Source: Rhizobiales bacterium Y(2018)
Lineage (GTDB): Bacteria; Pseudomonadota; Alphaproteobacteria; Rhizobiales; Aestuariivirgaceae
Assembly: GCA_005502925.1 (NCBI GenBank)
Contig: SCPD01000002.1
Location: forward strand, 806,001 to 870,000
Direction of reading: 5' to 3'
Length of the DNA: 64,000 bases
The translations under genes were made by a program, and so were the position numbers. This document shows, one piece after another, positions 17,959-26,608 of this stretch; position 1 is the first letter of the stretch; each line of letters starts with the position of its first letter. Under the pieces are notes generated by a model, which saw only the letters and a list, made by a program, of their open reading frames with translations, was not told where the DNA came from and made no database searches.

Positions 17959-18816
17959 ATGGCAATTTCACAGTACGACAACAGCAAATGCTGGACTTAT
18001 TTCGAGGGCGAGTGGCGGCAGGGCAATCCGGCCCTCATGGGGCCGTGGAGCGATGCGTCCTGGCTCGGTTCTGCCATATTTGACGGCGGACGCGCCTTCG
18101 AAGGCGTGACGCCCGACCTCGATCTGCATTGCCAGCGCTGCGAGCGTTCGGCCCTGGCTTTCGGGCTCACCCCATTGAAGGCCGGCGCCATCGAGGAACT
18201 GATCCGCGACGGCATCGCCAAGTTCCCCAAGAGCGCGCCGCTTTATCTGCGCCCGATGTTCTGGGCCGAGACCAATTTCCTCGATCCGGGTCCGGTCGAA
18301 ACGCGTTACGCGATCTCGATCTATGAATCGGCGATGCCGGCGCCCAAGGGCTTCTCGGCCGCGCTTTCGAGCTTCCGCCGCCCGTCCTATGAATATGCCC
18401 CGACCGACGCCAAGGCGGCCTGCCACTACGCCAATTCCGGCCGCGCGGTGCGCGAGGCGCAGAAGCGCGGCTTCGACAATGCGGTGCTGCTCGATCCGGT
18501 GGGCAAGGTGTCGGAATTCACCACGTCCAATCTCTTCTATGCCAAGGACGGCGCCGTGCACACGCCGATCCCCAATGGCACATTGCTCAACGGCATCACC
18601 CGCCAGCGCGTCGTCAAGCTTCTGCGCAAGGCCGGCATCGAGGTATTCGAGCGTGTCGTCTCATGGCCGGAAGTGCTGGCCGCCGATGAAGTGTTCTCCA
18701 CCGGCAATTACGGCAAGGTTATCCCGGTGACACGCCTCGAGACGCGCGATCTGCAGCCCGGACCCTTGTTCAAGAAAGCACGTGAGCTCTATTGGGAATT
18801 CGCGCATGGCGGCTGA
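17959..18816 (+). CDS. PLP-dependent class IV aminotransferase (branched-chain aminotransferase-like)
   Basis: 285 residues of the fold-type IV family, like IlvE or D-amino acid transaminase. The Schiff-base Lys lies in DAKAACHYANSGRA, and the phosphate-binding region is GKVSEFTTSNLFYAKDG, with TPIPNGTLLNGITRQRVV. The ATG at 17959 has GGGAGAACGAAG before it and is preferred over 17914. Rhizobial genomes carry this short BCAT-like form with branched-chain aminotransferase annotation. Substrate (Val/Leu/Ile or another amino acid) is not determined by sequence alone. Confidence 0.85.
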   Translation: MAISQYDNSKCWTYFEGEWRQGNPALMGPWSDASWLGSAIFDGGRAFEGVTPDLDLHCQRCERSALAFGLTPLKAGAIEELIRDGIAKFPKSAPLYLRPMFWAETNFLDPGPVETRYAISIYESAMPAPKGFSAALSSFRRPSYEYAPTDAKAACHYANSGRAVREAQKRGFDNAVLLDPVGKVSEFTTSNLFYAKDGAVHTPIPNGTLLNGITRQRVVKLLRKAGIEVFERVVSWPEVLAADEVFSTGNYGKVIPVTRLETRDLQPGPLFKKARELYWEFAHGG

Positions 18817-19037
18817 AGCACCGTAGCTTTTCCCGCATTCGATCTTGTTTTGGTTCCGCCACGTCGCGGATAGATCGAGTACGACCGCGTGGACTATAAA
18901 GGATGCGAATCTATCGGCCTTGATGCTGTTTCACGCCGTGCATGGCGCAGTGGATTCCGTGATCGTGAATCCCAAGCCGGCCGAGCGTTAGGCTCTCATC
19001 GACGGGATCCGCGCCTTTTGCCACCAGGCCTTGAGGA

Positions 19038-19544
19038 TTAGATCTTCCACTGGAAGATGACGCCTTCATAGGCGTCCTCGCCGCGCCCGATCGCATCGAT
19101 CGCATCGACCATGCGGCCCTGGCGCCCCATCATGTCGTCGGCAAAGGCGACGATGCGGCGGTTGGGGGTCGCCACATGCGAGAGCGCGCGCAACTGCTGG
19201 GCGAGCTTGTATTCATCGGCTTCGGGATTGTAGAGGCACATGGCGGTGAACGCCGAGGCCGTCGACCGGCTGATCCCGGCCCAGCAATGGATGAGCATCG
19301 GATCATCGCCCTGGCGCGTCTTGAGGAAGCCGATGAGCTGCTCGACATGGTCTGAAGCCGGCGCCGTGAAGCCCTCCGCCGGGGTGATAATGTCGTGGAA
19401 GGTGAGCTTCAGGTGATTGCCGTCGGTGATGCCGGAGAAGCTGCGATGCGGCGTCTCCGGACCGAGAAGGCTCACCACATGGCTGACCTTGTGGCGGTTG
19501 ACCAGGAGCTGGACGGCGGAAAGCGGGCTGACGATGATTTCCAT
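19038..19544 (-). CDS. Tyrosine/dual-specificity protein phosphatase-like protein
   Basis: 168 residues with the cysteine phosphatase loop HCWAGISRS (Cys87, Arg93), the only HCxxGxxR motif in the protein. Asp51 in FHDI could be the general acid. Members of this compact alphaproteobacterial family are annotated as protein tyrosine phosphatases, but natural substrates are unknown. It is downstream of the HD hydrolase gene by 10 nt and of tag, likely one transcript. The 221 bases between it and the aminotransferase gene show no gene or clear terminator. Confidence 0.82.
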   Translation of the reverse strand: MEIIVSPLSAVQLLVNRHKVSHVVSLLGPETPHRSFSGITDGNHLKLTFHDIITPAEGFTAPASDHVEQLIGFLKTRQGDDPMLIHCWAGISRSTASAFTAMCLYNPEADEYKLAQQLRALSHVATPNRRIVAFADDMMGRQGRMVDAIDAIGRGEDAYEGVIFQWKI

Positions 19545-19554
19545 CTGACTCTAC

Positions 19555-20157
19555 TTACAGAAGCTGCTTGAACTTGCGCACATATGCCGCTTCCGCGTCA
19601 TTGGGCGCAAGGGGGCGCAGCGCATGGAACCCGCGCGCGCCGTCGAGGCCGGTCGGCCTGCCGAAGAATTTCCCGGCCTCTTCCACGCTGAAACCTGCCA
19701 GTTGGGTCGCCTCGAGATAGGCGGCGTTATGGTCGGCTTTCTTGATTTTCTTGTTCAGGGCCTCGGAACAGTGCGGCGGCAGCCCGAAGCGCAGATGGAT
19801 GGCGGCGAGAAGCTTATGCTCGAAGGCTTTATAATCGACGCCGAGTGCGGCCTTGAAGGGCGAGATCATGTCACCGATCACATATTCGGGAGCATCATGG
19901 AGAAGAGCGGCGAGCCTCGCCTGGCGGTCGAGATTGTCATGCGCATGGACGAGCAGCGCCTCGACCAGGAGGCAATGCTGCGCCACCGAGAAGGCATGCG
20001 GCCCTTTGGTCTGGCCGTTCCAGCGCGCCACGCGCGCCAGCCCATGGGCGATGTCCTCGATCTCGATATCGAGCGGCGAGGGGTTGAGAAGGTCGAGCCT
20101 GCGGCCTGACAGCATGCGCTGCCAGGCGCGCGGCTCCTCGGATCTGCGGGGCGGCAT
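19555..20157 (-). CDS. HD-domain hydrolase (YfbR-like)
   Basis: 200 residues. The metal-binding HD set is H in FSVAQH, HD in AALLHDAPEYVIGD and a downstream Asp in KKADHNAAY, the pattern of bacterial HD phosphohydrolases related to 5'-deoxynucleotidase YfbR. It may dephosphorylate nucleotides. Start at 20157 (MPPRRSEEPRAWQRM) was chosen because the longer frame upstream overlaps tag. The gene lies 2 nt after the tag stop, so the repair glycosylase and this nucleotidase-like enzyme are probably co-expressed. Confidence 0.8.
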   Translation of the reverse strand: MPPRRSEEPRAWQRMLSGRRLDLLNPSPLDIEIEDIAHGLARVARWNGQTKGPHAFSVAQHCLLVEALLVHAHDNLDRQARLAALLHDAPEYVIGDMISPFKAALGVDYKAFEHKLLAAIHLRFGLPPHCSEALNKKIKKADHNAAYLEATQLAGFSVEEAGKFFGRPTGLDGARGFHALRPLAPNDAEAAYVRKFKQLL

Positions 20158-20159
20158 GG

Positions 20160-20777
20160 TTATGTCGGTCGCTTGCTGTCGATATGGGCGCCATGGCGGT
20201 GGCAGGTCACCATGTGGTCGTTGACGAGGCCGCAGGCCTGCATGAAGGCATAGACGATGGTCGGGCCGCAGAAACGGAAACCGCGCTTCTTGAGATCCTT
20301 CGAGATCGTCTCCGCCAAAGGCGTCGCGGCCGGCACGTCCTTGCGGCTGCGGAAACGATGCTGCAGCGGTCCGTCGCCGATGAAGTTCCACAAATATGTC
20401 GAGAAGTCTTGGCTCTCCGACAGCGCCAGATAGGCCTGCGCATTGGTGACGCTGGCCTCGACCTTGAGCTTGTTGCGCACTATGCCTTCGTTCTTCATCA
20501 GGCTGGCGAGCTTGCGGGCATTGTAGCGCGCCATGATCTCGGGCTCGAAGCCATCGAAGGCCTCGCGGAAGGCGTCGCGCTTGCGCAGGATGGTGATCCA
20601 GGAGAGGCCGGCCTGGAAGCCGTCGAGGAGCAGCTTCTCGAACAGTGCGCGGGAATCATATTCGGGCACGCCCCATTCATCGTCGTGATAGGCGACATAG
20701 ACGGGATCCGTGCCGCACCAAAAGCAGCGGTGGATGCCGTCGGCATGTTTGATCACCGATTCGGTGGTCTTGCTCAT
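20160..20777 (-). CDS. tag: DNA-3-methyladenine glycosylase I
   Basis: 205 residues. Removes 3-methyladenine from alkylated DNA. The family zinc site is visible as Cys in RCFWCG near residue 18 and the C-terminal CHRHGAH. Typical blocks are YHDDEWGVPEYDSRALFEKLLLDGFQAGLSWITIL and FRFCGPTIVYAFMQACGLVNDH. Start ATG at 20777. First gene of a minus-strand run with the HD hydrolase and phosphatase. Confidence 0.96.
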   Translation of the reverse strand: MSKTTESVIKHADGIHRCFWCGTDPVYVAYHDDEWGVPEYDSRALFEKLLLDGFQAGLSWITILRKRDAFREAFDGFEPEIMARYNARKLASLMKNEGIVRNKLKVEASVTNAQAYLALSESQDFSTYLWNFIGDGPLQHRFRSRKDVPAATPLAETISKDLKKRGFRFCGPTIVYAFMQACGLVNDHMVTCHRHGAHIDSKRPT

Positions 20778-20795
20778 TCGTCCTCGTCGTCTTTA

Positions 20796-20840
20796 GATCA
20801 CGGTGACTTTTGACGAATGTCAAAAGTCACGAACGTGATC
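20796..20840. repeat. Long hairpin, palindromic intergenic element (first of a pair)
   Basis: GATCACG (20796-20802) pairs with CGTGATC (20834-20840), and GTGACTTTTGAC (20803-20814) pairs perfectly with 20819-20830 across a GAAT loop, leaving a GAA bulge. It lies between the divergent-side starts of tag and the end of ygfZ. Confidence 0.8.
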
Positions 20841-20857
20841 GTAAGATTTAACCTGGA

Positions 20858-20900
20858 GCATAATGTTATCGCCAGGACGTTTCGTCCTGGCGCATTATGC
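20858..20900. repeat. Long hairpin, palindromic intergenic element (second of a pair)
   Basis: GCATAATG (20858-20865) pairs with CATTATGC (20893-20900), and CGCCAGGACG (20870-20879) with CGTCCTGGCG (20883-20892) across TTT, with TTAT as a one-sided bulge. Its end overlaps the last bases of ygfZ. It may act as the ygfZ terminator region. Confidence 0.8.
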
Positions 20901-21737
20901 TCTGGGAAGGGCGACGTCGAATCGCGCCCAGGCTGGCTTCCTAACATGGACCGGCCCCGTCTCTGTCAGCAGCCCGATTCCGGACTCGACCGCGTCCTTC
21001 AGCCGGTCGAGACGGATGAGCGCCAGCCCATCGCTGCCCGTGGAGGACAGCAGCGTGCCGATGAGCTTGTCGCCGGCCTTGATCTCGGCCCCCTTGGCGG
21101 GAGCGCCCTTCGGCGCATAGACCGGCACGATGCGGTTGCGCGCTGTGCCGCGATGCTCCATGCGCGAGACGACTTCCTGGCCGATGAAGCAGCCCTTCTT
21201 GAAGCTCACCCCGCCCAGCTGGTCGAGATTGGCCTCATGCGGAAACAAGTCGCCCGAACCGATATCCTCATCCGTATCGGCGAGGCCGAGCCTGATGCGG
21301 CCGCCGCGATAGCCGTCATCTTCGCCCGCAGGCAGGCTGCCTTTGGCGGCGATGAGCCTGGCGCCGAGCTGGGCCGCCCGCGGATCGGTGAAAGAGGCGC
21401 CATTGGCGGGCTTCACCGGGGCCACGCCCACATCCTCGTCGCTCTCGGCGATCGTCACCTTGGCGCGCAGTCTGTAGAAGGTCAGCCGCTTCACGAGATC
21501 GGCCCGCTGGGCGGCGGAGCAGTCGATCAGATAACGTCCGTCCTGGGCCAGGATGAAGAAATCGAACAGGATCTTGCCTTGCGGCTGGAGCAGGGCGGTG
21601 TAGGCCGCCTCGCCGGGCTTGAGGCCTTCGATATCGGTGGTGATCAGATTCTGCAGGAAATCCTTGGCGTCCTCGCCGCTGACCGTGATGACGGCGCGGT
21701 GGGCAAGTTTCTGGGTGGCGAAAGGCAGGCGTTGCAT
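20895..21737 (-). CDS. ygfZ: Folate-binding protein YgfZ (iron-sulfur cluster assembly factor)
   Basis: 280 residues of the GcvT-like fold. YgfZ binds tetrahydrofolate and supports repair or assembly of some Fe-S enzymes. The signature K-G-C-F-x-G-Q-E is present as KGCFIGQEVVSRMEHRG, with Cys183. The N-terminus has FLQNLITTDIEGLKPGEAAYTALLQPQGKILFDFFI. The start at 21737 is preferred over 21764 because GGAGGT lies 9 nt upstream. Divergent from the dihydroorotase-like gene, 62 nt apart, so promoters share that gap. Confidence 0.93.
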   Translation of the reverse strand: MQRLPFATQKLAHRAVITVSGEDAKDFLQNLITTDIEGLKPGEAAYTALLQPQGKILFDFFILAQDGRYLIDCSAAQRADLVKRLTFYRLRAKVTIAESDEDVGVAPVKPANGASFTDPRAAQLGARLIAAKGSLPAGEDDGYRGGRIRLGLADTDEDIGSGDLFPHEANLDQLGGVSFKKGCFIGQEVVSRMEHRGTARNRIVPVYAPKGAPAKGAEIKAGDKLIGTLLSSTGSDGLALIRLDRLKDAVESGIGLLTETGPVHVRKPAWARFDVALPRA

Positions 21738-21799
21738 GGATATTGCACCTCCGGAAGGACACATCTACGAATGCTGCCGAATCTATTCAAGGAGCTCCG

Positions 21800-23137
21800 A
21801 TGACCGCCAGCTATGATCTTGTTTTGAAAGGCGGAACCGTCGTCAACCAGGACGGCACCGGAAATCGGGACATAGGTGTCAGGGACGGAAGGATCACAGC
21901 CATTGGGAATCTTGGCCGGTCGAGTGCAGGAGAAGTGATCGATTGCACCGGGTTGCATATCCTGCCGGGCGTCATCGACAGCCAGGTGCATTTCCGGGAG
22001 CCGGGGGCCGAGCACAAGGAAGATCTCGAGACCGGCAGCCGGGCGGCGGTGGCGGGCGGCGTCACCGGCGTCTTCGAAATGCCCAATACCAAGCCTTTGA
22101 CGACCTCGGCCGAGACCTTGGCCGACAAGGTCGCGCGCGCCACCAACCGGATGTTCTGCGATTTCGCCTTTTACATGGGCGGCACCCGCGAGAATGCGAA
22201 GCAATTGCCCGAGCTCGAGCGCCTGCCGGGCTGCGCCGGCACCAAGGTCTTCATGGGTTCGTCCACGGGAGATCTTCTGGTCGATGACGACCAGGGCATC
22301 GATCTCATCATTTCCCAGATATGCCGTCGCGCCGCCTTCCACAGCGAGGATGAGTTTCGCCTGAACGCGCGGAAACCTGAACGACGTCCTGGCGACCCAT
22401 CGAGCCACCCGGTCTGGCGTGACGCGGAAGCGGCGCGTCTGTGCACCGAGCGTTTGCTCCGGATCGCCCGCAAGCATGGCAAGCGCATCCATGTGCTGCA
22501 TATCTCGACCGCCGACGAGATGCCGCTGCTCGCCGCCAACAAGGATCTGGCGACCGTCGAGGTGACGCCGCATCATCTCACCCTCGTGGCGCCCGACGCC
22601 TATGAGCGTCTCGGCACAAGGGCCCAGATGAACCCGCCGGTGCGTGATGAACCTCATCGCGCCCAGATCTGGCAGGCGCTCCAGGCGGGCATTGTCGATG
22701 TGCTGGGCTCCGATCACGCGCCGCACACATTGGCCGAGAAGGAAAAGCCATACCCTGAGTCACCCTCCGGCATGACTGGCGTCCAGACCCTGGTGCCGAT
22801 CATGCTCGATCATGTGAACAAAGGCCGCCTCACGCTCGAGCGTTTTGTCGATCTGACGAGTCACGGCCCGGGCCGCATCTTCGGCATTGCCGGCAAGGGC
22901 CGCATCGCCCATGGCTATGACGCCGACTTCACCATCGTCGATCTGAAGCGTCGCCAGACCATCACCAATGGCTGGATGGAGAGCCGGGCCGGCTGGACGC
23001 CTTATGACGGAGTCGAGGTCCAGGGCTGGCCCATCGGCACGATCATCCGCGGACGCCGGGTGATGTGGGAGGCTGAGATTCTAAGCCCCGCGCAGGGCCA
23101 ACCCATCGCTTTCATGGAGGCGCTCCCCTCTGTATAA
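21800..23137 (+). CDS. Dihydroorotase-like amidohydrolase (class I)
   Basis: 445 residues of the metal-dependent amidohydrolase family, which cyclises carbamoyl aspartate in pyrimidine synthesis or opens related rings. The metal ligands are visible: the first H-x-R (VHFREPG), an internal TKVFMGSS lysine region, HSEDE, TPHHL and SDHAPH. AAGGAGCTCC precedes the ATG at 21800. No aspartate carbamoyltransferase gene is near. This divergent rhizobial type is usually annotated as dihydroorotase, but hydantoinase or allantoinase-like activity is not excluded. Confidence 0.85.
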   Translation: MTASYDLVLKGGTVVNQDGTGNRDIGVRDGRITAIGNLGRSSAGEVIDCTGLHILPGVIDSQVHFREPGAEHKEDLETGSRAAVAGGVTGVFEMPNTKPLTTSAETLADKVARATNRMFCDFAFYMGGTRENAKQLPELERLPGCAGTKVFMGSSTGDLLVDDDQGIDLIISQICRRAAFHSEDEFRLNARKPERRPGDPSSHPVWRDAEAARLCTERLLRIARKHGKRIHVLHISTADEMPLLAANKDLATVEVTPHHLTLVAPDAYERLGTRAQMNPPVRDEPHRAQIWQALQAGIVDVLGSDHAPHTLAEKEKPYPESPSGMTGVQTLVPIMLDHVNKGRLTLERFVDLTSHGPGRIFGIAGKGRIAHGYDADFTIVDLKRRQTITNGWMESRAGWTPYDGVEVQGWPIGTIIRGRRVMWEAEILSPAQGQPIAFMEALPSV

Positions 23138-23157
23138 GCGCAGGTGAGGGAGATTTT

Positions 23158-24144
23158 ATGGATAGACGATTCCGCGCCATTCTGATTGACAAGACGGAGA
23201 AGGGCCAGAAGCTCGATTTCGTGACGCTTGGCGAAGCCGATCTGATGCCGGGGGATGTGAAGGTCGCCGTCGAGCATTCGACCGTAAATTACAAGGACGG
23301 GTTGGCGGTCACCGGCCGCGCCCCGATCATCCGGCACTATCCTCTGATCCCGGGCATCGATTTCGCCGGCACCGTGGTCGAATCGGGCCATCGCCTGATC
23401 AAGGCCGGCGACAAGGTCATCCTCAATGGCTGGGGAGTCGGCGAAGGCCATCATGGCGGCTATGCCGGTCTTGCCCGCGTCAAGGGCGACTGGCTGGTGG
23501 CGGTGCCGGACACGATGACCACCGCCCAGACCATGGCCATCGGCACTGCCGGCTACACCGCCATGCTCTGCATCATTGCGCTCGAGCGCCAGGGGGTGAG
23601 GCCCGAGGATGGCGAGATCCTGGTCACCGGCGCCGCCGGCGGCGTCGGCTCGATCGCCATCGCCCTCCTGTCCAAGCTCGGCTACAAGGTGGCGGCCTCG
23701 ACCGGCCGGCCGGAAGAGGAGGCGTTTCTCAAGAGCCTCGGCGCCTCGACCATCATCGACCGCAACGACTTTTCAGGGCCGGTGAAAGCGCTCGCCAAAG
23801 CCCGCTTCGCCGGCGCCGTCGATGCGGTGGGCTCGACGACGCTCGCCAATGTTCTTTCTCAGATCCTGCCCGAAGGTGCTGTCGCCGCTTGCGGTCTGGC
23901 GCAGGGCATGGACCTGCCGGCGTCGGTGGCGCCGTTCATCCTGCGCGGCGTGAAGCTCATCGGCATCAACTCGGTGACCGCCGCTTTGACCCGCAGGGTC
24001 GAGGCCTGGTCGCGTCTCGCCCATGATCTCGATATGACGAAGCTCAAGGAGCTGACGAGTCATGCCAGGCTCGATGACGTGCCCGCGCTCGCCGCCGACA
24101 TCATTGCCGGCAAGATTCGCGGCCGCGTGGTGATCGACCTCTGA
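23158..24144 (+). CDS. acuI: YhdH/AcuI-type NADPH-dependent quinone oxidoreductase (acryloyl-CoA reductase family)
   Basis: 328 residues, medium-chain dehydrogenase/reductase without the zinc site. The N-terminal pattern STVNYKDGLAVTGRAPIIRHYPLIPGIDFAGTV and the nucleotide-binding ILVTGAAGGVGSIAIALLSKLGY are those of AcuI/YhdH enzymes, which reduce acryloyl-CoA to propionyl-CoA and help remove toxic acrylate. It sits 20 nt after the dihydroorotase-like gene, and its TGA shares a base with the LysE start (TGATG), so an operon is likely. Activity is inferred from family only. Confidence 0.85.
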   Translation: MDRRFRAILIDKTEKGQKLDFVTLGEADLMPGDVKVAVEHSTVNYKDGLAVTGRAPIIRHYPLIPGIDFAGTVVESGHRLIKAGDKVILNGWGVGEGHHGGYAGLARVKGDWLVAVPDTMTTAQTMAIGTAGYTAMLCIIALERQGVRPEDGEILVTGAAGGVGSIAIALLSKLGYKVAASTGRPEEEAFLKSLGASTIIDRNDFSGPVKALAKARFAGAVDAVGSTTLANVLSQILPEGAVAACGLAQGMDLPASVAPFILRGVKLIGINSVTAALTRRVEAWSRLAHDLDMTKLKELTSHARLDDVPALAADIIAGKIRGRVVIDL

Positions 24145-24794
24145 TGGATCCCGAACTCATCGCCATCGGCATGGCCATCGGCATCGCGGTCACCGCACCC
24201 TTGGGCCCGGTCAATCTCACCGTCATCCGTTCGGCGCTACGCGCCGGCATGGCCGGCGGCATGGCGGCGGCTTCGGGTTCGATCGCCGGTGACGCGCTCT
24301 TCGCCACCCTTGCCGCTTATGGCGTACGCTGGGTCGAGGACTGGGTGCACGCCCATTCGCAAGCCATCCAGATCGTCGGCGGACTTCTTCTCATTTTCAT
24401 CGGCGTGCGCACCGCGATGCACCACGTCAAGGACGCCGAGTTGTCGCTTTCCGATCTCGGCCGCGGCGCCTATGTGCGCAAGGCATTCACCTGCTTCTTC
24501 CTGACCGTCACCAATCCGGGTGCGCTTTTGGGCTTCTTCGCCATCTTCAGCGGCCTGGGCGGCGTACTCGATCTCGGCAGCGTGCCCTATCGCCCGCTCA
24601 ATGCGGTAGTGGGCGTCATTCTCGGTACCTTGCTCTGGTGGGGCTTCGTCACCTATCTCGTCACCCATATCAAAGGCCGCGTCACCAGCTACACGCTGGT
24701 CCGGCTCAATATCTGGGCCGGCGTGGCGATCGCCGTCTTCGGTGTCGTCATCCTCGGCAATCTGATCCTGCGCTACTTCACCGGCGCGCTGTAG
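24144..24794 (+). CDS. LysE/RhtB family exporter
   Basis: 216 residues with about six hydrophobic segments. The N-terminal IAVTAPLGPVNLTVIRSALRAGMAGGMAAASGSIAGDALFA block is the family hallmark. Such inner-membrane carriers expel amino acids or small metabolites. Translation is coupled to the upstream oxidoreductase by the TGATG overlap. It converges on potI with a 3-nt gap and no visible terminator. Substrate unknown. Confidence 0.87.
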   Translation: MDPELIAIGMAIGIAVTAPLGPVNLTVIRSALRAGMAGGMAAASGSIAGDALFATLAAYGVRWVEDWVHAHSQAIQIVGGLLLIFIGVRTAMHHVKDAELSLSDLGRGAYVRKAFTCFFLTVTNPGALLGFFAIFSGLGGVLDLGSVPYRPLNAVVGVILGTLLWWGFVTYLVTHIKGRVTSYTLVRLNIWAGVAIAVFGVVILGNLILRYFTGAL

Positions 24795-24797
24795 CCG

Positions 24798-25634
24798 TTA
24801 CTTATTCGCCGCGATTGCCATCTGGACATCACGCTCGCGTCTCTTCTCTGCCCGGTGCATGATCCAGCCGGCGAGGGCGACGCCGCTGCCGACCAGGACG
24901 ACGATGATCGTGGCGAGCGCGTTCATGTCGGGCGTCACGCCGAGCCGCACTTTCGAGAAAATGTAGAGCGGCAAGGTGGTCGAGCCCGGTCCGTTGGTGA
25001 AGGCGGTGATCACCACATCGTCGAGCGAGAGCGTGAAGGACAGGAGCCAGCCGGCGATGATGGCAGGCGCGATGATCGGCAAGGTCACGTCGAACAGCAC
25101 CCGCAGCGGCTTTGAGCCCAGATCCATTGCCGCCTCTTCGACCGCGCGGTCCATGGAGGCGAGCCGCGACTGCACCACCACCGTCACATAGGACAGCGAA
25201 AAGGTGATATGGGCGAGCGTGATGGTGGTGAAGCCGCGGGTCGGCCAGCCGATCATGCCGTTGAGCGCGATGAAGAACAGCACCAGCGAGATGCCGGTGA
25301 TGACTTCCGGCATCACCAGCGGCGCCGAGACGAGCCCTGAGAACAATGTGCGGCCGCGGAAACCCGCGAAGCGGGCGAGCGCCATGCCGGCCATGGTGCC
25401 GAGGATGGTCGCGACGGTCGCGCTGACGAAAGCGATGCGCAAGGAAAGCCAGGCTGCGTCGAGCACCTGCTGATTGTCGAGGAGCTTGCCGTACCATTCG
25501 GTCGAGAAGCCGCCCCAGACGGTGGCGAGCCTCGATTTGTTGAAGGAATAGAAAATCATCGAGGCGATCGGCACATAGAAGAAGGCATAGCCGAAGATCA
25601 GCGCGAAGATCAGGAAATAGGGGCGGCGTTTCAT
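24798..25634 (-). CDS. potI: Spermidine/putrescine ABC transporter permease PotI
   Basis: Inner-membrane permease, 278 residues, six predicted membrane segments, with the cytoplasmic EAA loop EEAAMDLGSKPLRVLFDVTLPIIAPAI. The N-terminus (FALIFGYAFFYVPIASMIFYSFNKSRL) is typical of PotI/PotC. The ATG at 25634 overlaps the potH stop (ATGA), which fixes the start. Last gene of the potFGHI-type operon. Confidence 0.93.
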   Translation of the reverse strand: MKRRPYFLIFALIFGYAFFYVPIASMIFYSFNKSRLATVWGGFSTEWYGKLLDNQQVLDAAWLSLRIAFVSATVATILGTMAGMALARFAGFRGRTLFSGLVSAPLVMPEVITGISLVLFFIALNGMIGWPTRGFTTITLAHITFSLSYVTVVVQSRLASMDRAVEEAAMDLGSKPLRVLFDVTLPIIAPAIIAGWLLSFTLSLDDVVITAFTNGPGSTTLPLYIFSKVRLGVTPDMNALATIIVVLVGSGVALAGWIMHRAEKRRERDVQMAIAANK

Positions 25635-26605
25635 GTCGATCCCCTCCGCGCTTCGCGTGCCTGGAAGAAGTTGTAGATCATGATCGGGATGACCAGTACC
25701 GCGAGCAGCGCCACGGCGACGGCCGAGGCCACTGGCCAGTCGCGGTTCTGGAAGAACTCGTCCGCCAGCACGCGCCCGATCATCGGGCTGTCGCCGCGGC
25801 CCATCAGCGAGGGGATCACGTACTCGCCGGTCGCCGGGATGAAGACCAGCATGGCGCCGGCGATGATGCCGGGCAGCGACAGCGGCAAGGTGATGTCCTT
25901 GAAGACTTCCCACGGCTTGGAACCCAGATCCATCGCCGCTTCATCGAGCGTCCGGTCGAGCTTCTCGAGTGTCGCATAGAGCGGCAGGATCATGAAGGGC
26001 AGATAGGAATAGACGATGCCGAGCACGACGGCGAAATTCGTGTTCATCATCTGTATGTGATCGCCTGTGACCCAGAAGGGAAAGAACGTCGCCAGGATCG
26101 AGGTCAGGCCGCGATTGAACCAGCTGGTATTGCCGAGAAGGCCGATCCACGCATAGACGCGCAACAGGAACGAGGTCCAGAACGGCAGGATGACGAGGAG
26201 CAGCAGCACATTGCGCCAGGTGCTTGAGGCGCGCGCGATGCCGAGCGCCATCGGATAGCCGATGAGGAGCGCGAAGAAGGTCGAGATCGCGGCATTCCTG
26301 AGTGAGTTGAGATAGCCCTGCCAATAGATGTCGTCCTGGGTGAGGAAGACGTAGTTGTCGAATGTGCCGAACGGGAACGTGTCTTTCCAGATGACGGGTG
26401 GGATGCCCACCTGCGAGGTCCCTGCACTGATCGCCAGCACGATCAAGAAGGGTGCGATGAAGAAGAACAGCAGCCACAGATAGGGGATGGCGATGATTGC
26501 CTTGCGCCAGGCCTCGCGGTCGAGCCATTGCCGCCAGCTATGGGCTTTCGGCAGACGGCTTTCATCACCTTGCCCGGCTTGTGCGGTGGGAGCGAGCGCG
26601 GCCAT
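25631..26605 (-). CDS. potH: Spermidine/putrescine ABC transporter permease PotH
   Basis: 324 residues. After a hydrophilic N-terminus (about 1-35), it shows the PotH/PotB segment IPYLWLLFFFIAPFLIVLAISAG and the EAA loop DEAAMDLGSKPWEVFKDITLPLSLPGI, nearly the same as that of PotI, as expected for paired permeases. Starts 3 nt after the potG stop. Confidence 0.93.
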   Translation of the reverse strand: MAALAPTAQAGQGDESRLPKAHSWRQWLDREAWRKAIIAIPYLWLLFFFIAPFLIVLAISAGTSQVGIPPVIWKDTFPFGTFDNYVFLTQDDIYWQGYLNSLRNAAISTFFALLIGYPMALGIARASSTWRNVLLLLVILPFWTSFLLRVYAWIGLLGNTSWFNRGLTSILATFFPFWVTGDHIQMMNTNFAVVLGIVYSYLPFMILPLYATLEKLDRTLDEAAMDLGSKPWEVFKDITLPLSLPGIIAGAMLVFIPATGEYVIPSLMGRGDSPMIGRVLADEFFQNRDWPVASAVAVALLAVLVIPIMIYNFFQAREARRGST

Positions 26606-26608
26606 GGG

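Noticed and set aside
18817-19037. Possible small gene on the minus strand (18911-19105)
   Set aside because: Overlaps the phosphatase gene in another frame, has no ribosome site and no recognisable sequence.
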